Position numbers and translations under genes: made by a program
Notes under the pieces: generated by a model
Told to the model about the DNA's origin: nothing
What the model saw: only the letters and a program-made list of their open reading frames with translations
The model's database searches: none
NCBI RefSeq assembly: GCF_049532965.1
Contig: NZ_CP186694.1
Location: forward strand, 3,286,001-3,350,000
Source: Roseateles sp049532965
GTDB taxonomy: Bacteria; Pseudomonadota; Gammaproteobacteria; Burkholderiales; Burkholderiaceae_C
Direction of reading: 5' to 3'
DNA length: 64,000 bases
Part shown: positions 62,389-64,000 of the stretch, one piece after another
How positions within the stretch are numbered: the stretch's first letter is position 1
Layout: every line of letters begins with the position of its first letter

Positions 62389-63852
62389 TTATATAGAGTG
62401 GCCCACCGCCGCACCGCCGGCCAGGCGGTGGTGGGAGCCGTGCGCGTTGCGGATCGCCTGCGGGCCCAGCGAGCCGATCAGCATGCCGACGATGCCGGCC
62501 AGCAGACCGGCCAGTTGCGCCGGGAACTGCTCGCCGGCGGGCGTGAGGAGGAACAGCACCCAGGTGATCACGCCCAGCGCGATCGCGAAGAGCGCGCCCT
62601 GCGTCGTCGCGCGCCGCCAGTACAGGCCGAAGACCAGCGGCACGAAGGCACCGACCAGCGTCACCTGGTAGGCGCTCGACACCATCTCGTAGATCGACGT
62701 GCCCTGCAGTGCGATGGCGTAGGCGCAGACGCAGACCGAGAACAGCAGCACCGCGATCCGCATGGTGCGCAGTTCCTGCTTGTCGGACACGCGCGGGAAG
62801 AACTGGCGCCAGATGTTCTCGACGAAGGTGACCGACGGGGCGAGCAGCGTCGCCGAGGCCGTGGACTTCAACGCCGACAGCAGCGCGCCGAAGAACACCA
62901 CCTGCATCACGAACGGCATGCGGTCGATGACCAGCGTCGGGATCACCTGCTGCGGATCCTCGGCGATCAGTTGCCGGGCCTGCTCCGGCATGATGATCAG
63001 CGCGCTGACCACGATGAACATCGGCACGAAGGCGAACAGGATGTAGCAGAGCCCGCCGATCACCGGTCCGCGGGTGGCGGCCTTCTCGTCCTTGGCGGAC
63101 ATCACGCGCTGGAACACGTCCTGCTGCGGGATCGAGCCCAGCATCATCGTCACCGCCGCCCCGACGAAGAACACGATCTCGTGGAAGCTCGGCTCGGGCA
63201 AGAAGCGGAACATGTCCTGGCTCGACGCCAGCGCGATGACCTTGTCCGCGCCGCCGGCCATGTCGGCCGCGAACCAGGCGATCAGCGACAGGCCGACCAC
63301 CAGGATGATCATCTGGATGAAGTCGGTCACCGCCACGGACCACATGCCGCCGAACAGCGTGTAGGCCAGGATGGACGCCGTGCCGATCATCATGCCGACG
63401 GGGATGCTGATCGCGCCGCCCGACAGCAGCTTGAACACCAGCCCCAGCGCCGTGACCTGCGCCGCGACCCAGCCCAGGTAGGACAGGATGATGATGAAGC
63501 TGCAGATCACCTCGACCACGCGGCCGTAGCGCTCGCGGTAGTAGTCGCTGATCGTCAGCAGCGTCATCTTGTAGAGCCGCGCCGCGAAGAACAGCCCCAC
63601 CAGGATCAGGCAGGAGCCGGCTCCGAAGGGATCCTCGACGACGCCGTTCAGGCCCGTCTGCACGAACTTGGCCGGAATGCCCAGCACCGTCTCCGAGCCG
63701 AACCAGGTGGCGAAGGTCGTGGTGACGATCATCACCAACGGCAGGTGGCGGCCGGCGATGGCGAAGTCCGCCGTGTTCTTCACTCGCTTGGCGGCCCATA
63801 GACCGATCGCAATGGTGACGAGCAGGTAAAGGATGACCAGGGTCAGGAGCAT
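62389..63852 (-). CDS. sodium:solute symporter (SSS family)
   Basis: 487 residues with about thirteen hydrophobic segments. SSS signatures: ATWFGSETVLGIPAKFVQTG, GWVAAQVTALGLVFKLLSGG, and the GALLSALKSTASATLLAPSV sodium-site region. It resembles PutP/PanF-like transporters, but the substrate (proline, pantothenate, other organic acid) cannot be told. The ATG at 63852 is the family-like start. A small hairpin, CGGGT-CAAAA-ACCCG (62371-62385), follows its stop on the minus strand. Confidence 0.92.
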   Translation of the reverse strand: MLLTLVILYLLVTIAIGLWAAKRVKNTADFAIAGRHLPLVMIVTTTFATWFGSETVLGIPAKFVQTGLNGVVEDPFGAGSCLILVGLFFAARLYKMTLLTISDYYRERYGRVVEVICSFIIILSYLGWVAAQVTALGLVFKLLSGGAISIPVGMMIGTASILAYTLFGGMWSVAVTDFIQMIILVVGLSLIAWFAADMAGGADKVIALASSQDMFRFLPEPSFHEIVFFVGAAVTMMLGSIPQQDVFQRVMSAKDEKAATRGPVIGGLCYILFAFVPMFIVVSALIIMPEQARQLIAEDPQQVIPTLVIDRMPFVMQVVFFGALLSALKSTASATLLAPSVTFVENIWRQFFPRVSDKQELRTMRIAVLLFSVCVCAYAIALQGTSIYEMVSSAYQVTLVGAFVPLVFGLYWRRATTQGALFAIALGVITWVLFLLTPAGEQFPAQLAGLLAGIVGMLIGSLGPQAIRNAHGSHHRLAGGAAVGHSI

Positions 63853-64000
63853 GGCAGCGGGCCTTGGAGGTGCGGGGGCGCAAAAGCGCGGGAGGCGGAG
63901 ACACAAAAAAGCGCGCGGATTATCCCCGGAACGTCAAGCCTTGCCGCCCCGGGTCCTCCCGACCCCGAGAACTTCGCCGTTGCGCGCCGCTACTGATTGG
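63853..64000. other. right-end region upstream of the symporter gene
   Basis: 148 bases with no gene. An A-run (ACACAAAAAAGCGCGC at about 63900) and GGATTATCCCC lie in it; on the minus strand GGATAATCC could hold a -10-like element (GATAAT) for the symporter gene, without a clear -35. Confidence 0.35.

Overview
The window reads as a chromosomal segment of a high-GC betaproteobacterium of the order Burkholderiales, probably from the Roseateles/Mitsuaria/Rubrivivax/Leptothrix neighbourhood. The support is gene order (yceD-rpmF-plsX-fabHDG-acpP-fabF, and fmdB-DUF502-aspS with nudB-EEP-clsB), strong GC bias at third codon positions, and a betaproteobacterial EPS-associated MarR-type regulator. 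The genus is inferred from gene order and protein recognition, not from a marker-gene comparison. No rRNA, tRNA, CRISPR array, insertion sequence or prophage gene was recognised.

Region 1 (1-13.2 kb) is housekeeping. The minus strand carries yceD, rpmF and the fatty-acid/phospholipid operon plsX-fabH-fabD-fabG-acpP-fabF, then a small unknown membrane protein and a MucD/DegP periplasmic protease that runs off the left edge. A maf-type nucleotide pyrophosphatase and an RsmI-like tetrapyrrole-methylase-fold methyltransferase lie on the plus strand, followed by an RhlE-type RNA helicase on the minus strand.

Region 2 (12.1-48.3 kb) is a large surface-polysaccharide locus in two convergent halves. 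The plus half (13.4-33.1 kb) has an outer-membrane export protein (Wza type), a Wzz-type co-polymerase, a MarR-type regulator and the CDP-3,6-dideoxyhexose pathway (reductase, rfbF, rfbG, rfbH). These are followed directly by a split two-subunit transketolase and an SDR epimerase/reductase, then glycosyltransferases, a flippase, an acyltransferase and a Wzy-like polymerase/ligase. The minus half (48.3-33.1 kb) starts with WbpB/WbpD/WbpE-type enzymes for a 2,3-diacetamido sugar. It continues with an acyltransferase, further DegT aminotransferases, a second flippase, glycosyltransferases, a methyltransferase, a PglC-like phosphoglycosyl transferase, a UDP-GlcNAc 4,6-dehydratase, and a terminal pair: a GDPD-family protein and a membrane sulfatase/phosphoglycerol-transferase-fold protein. 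Most neighbouring genes overlap by 1-4 bases, which suggests translational coupling. Two short tandem-repeat blocks (18-bp and 15-bp units) break that coupling at two junctions.

Region 3 (48.4-64 kb) returns to conserved genes: lysS, a REPIN-like palindromic element, clsB, an endonuclease/exonuclease/phosphatase-family gene, nudB, aspS, DUF502, fmdB and a sodium:solute symporter. Between nudB and aspS sits an accessory pair: a 1,672-residue type I-secreted adhesin-like protein preceded by a run of small stem-loops, and a convergent TPR-like protein of unknown function.

The strongest candidates for new biology are the CDP-3,6-dideoxyhexose plus split-transketolase cassette, which may make a branched or chain-extended deoxysugar, and the adhesin island with its possibly structured leader.
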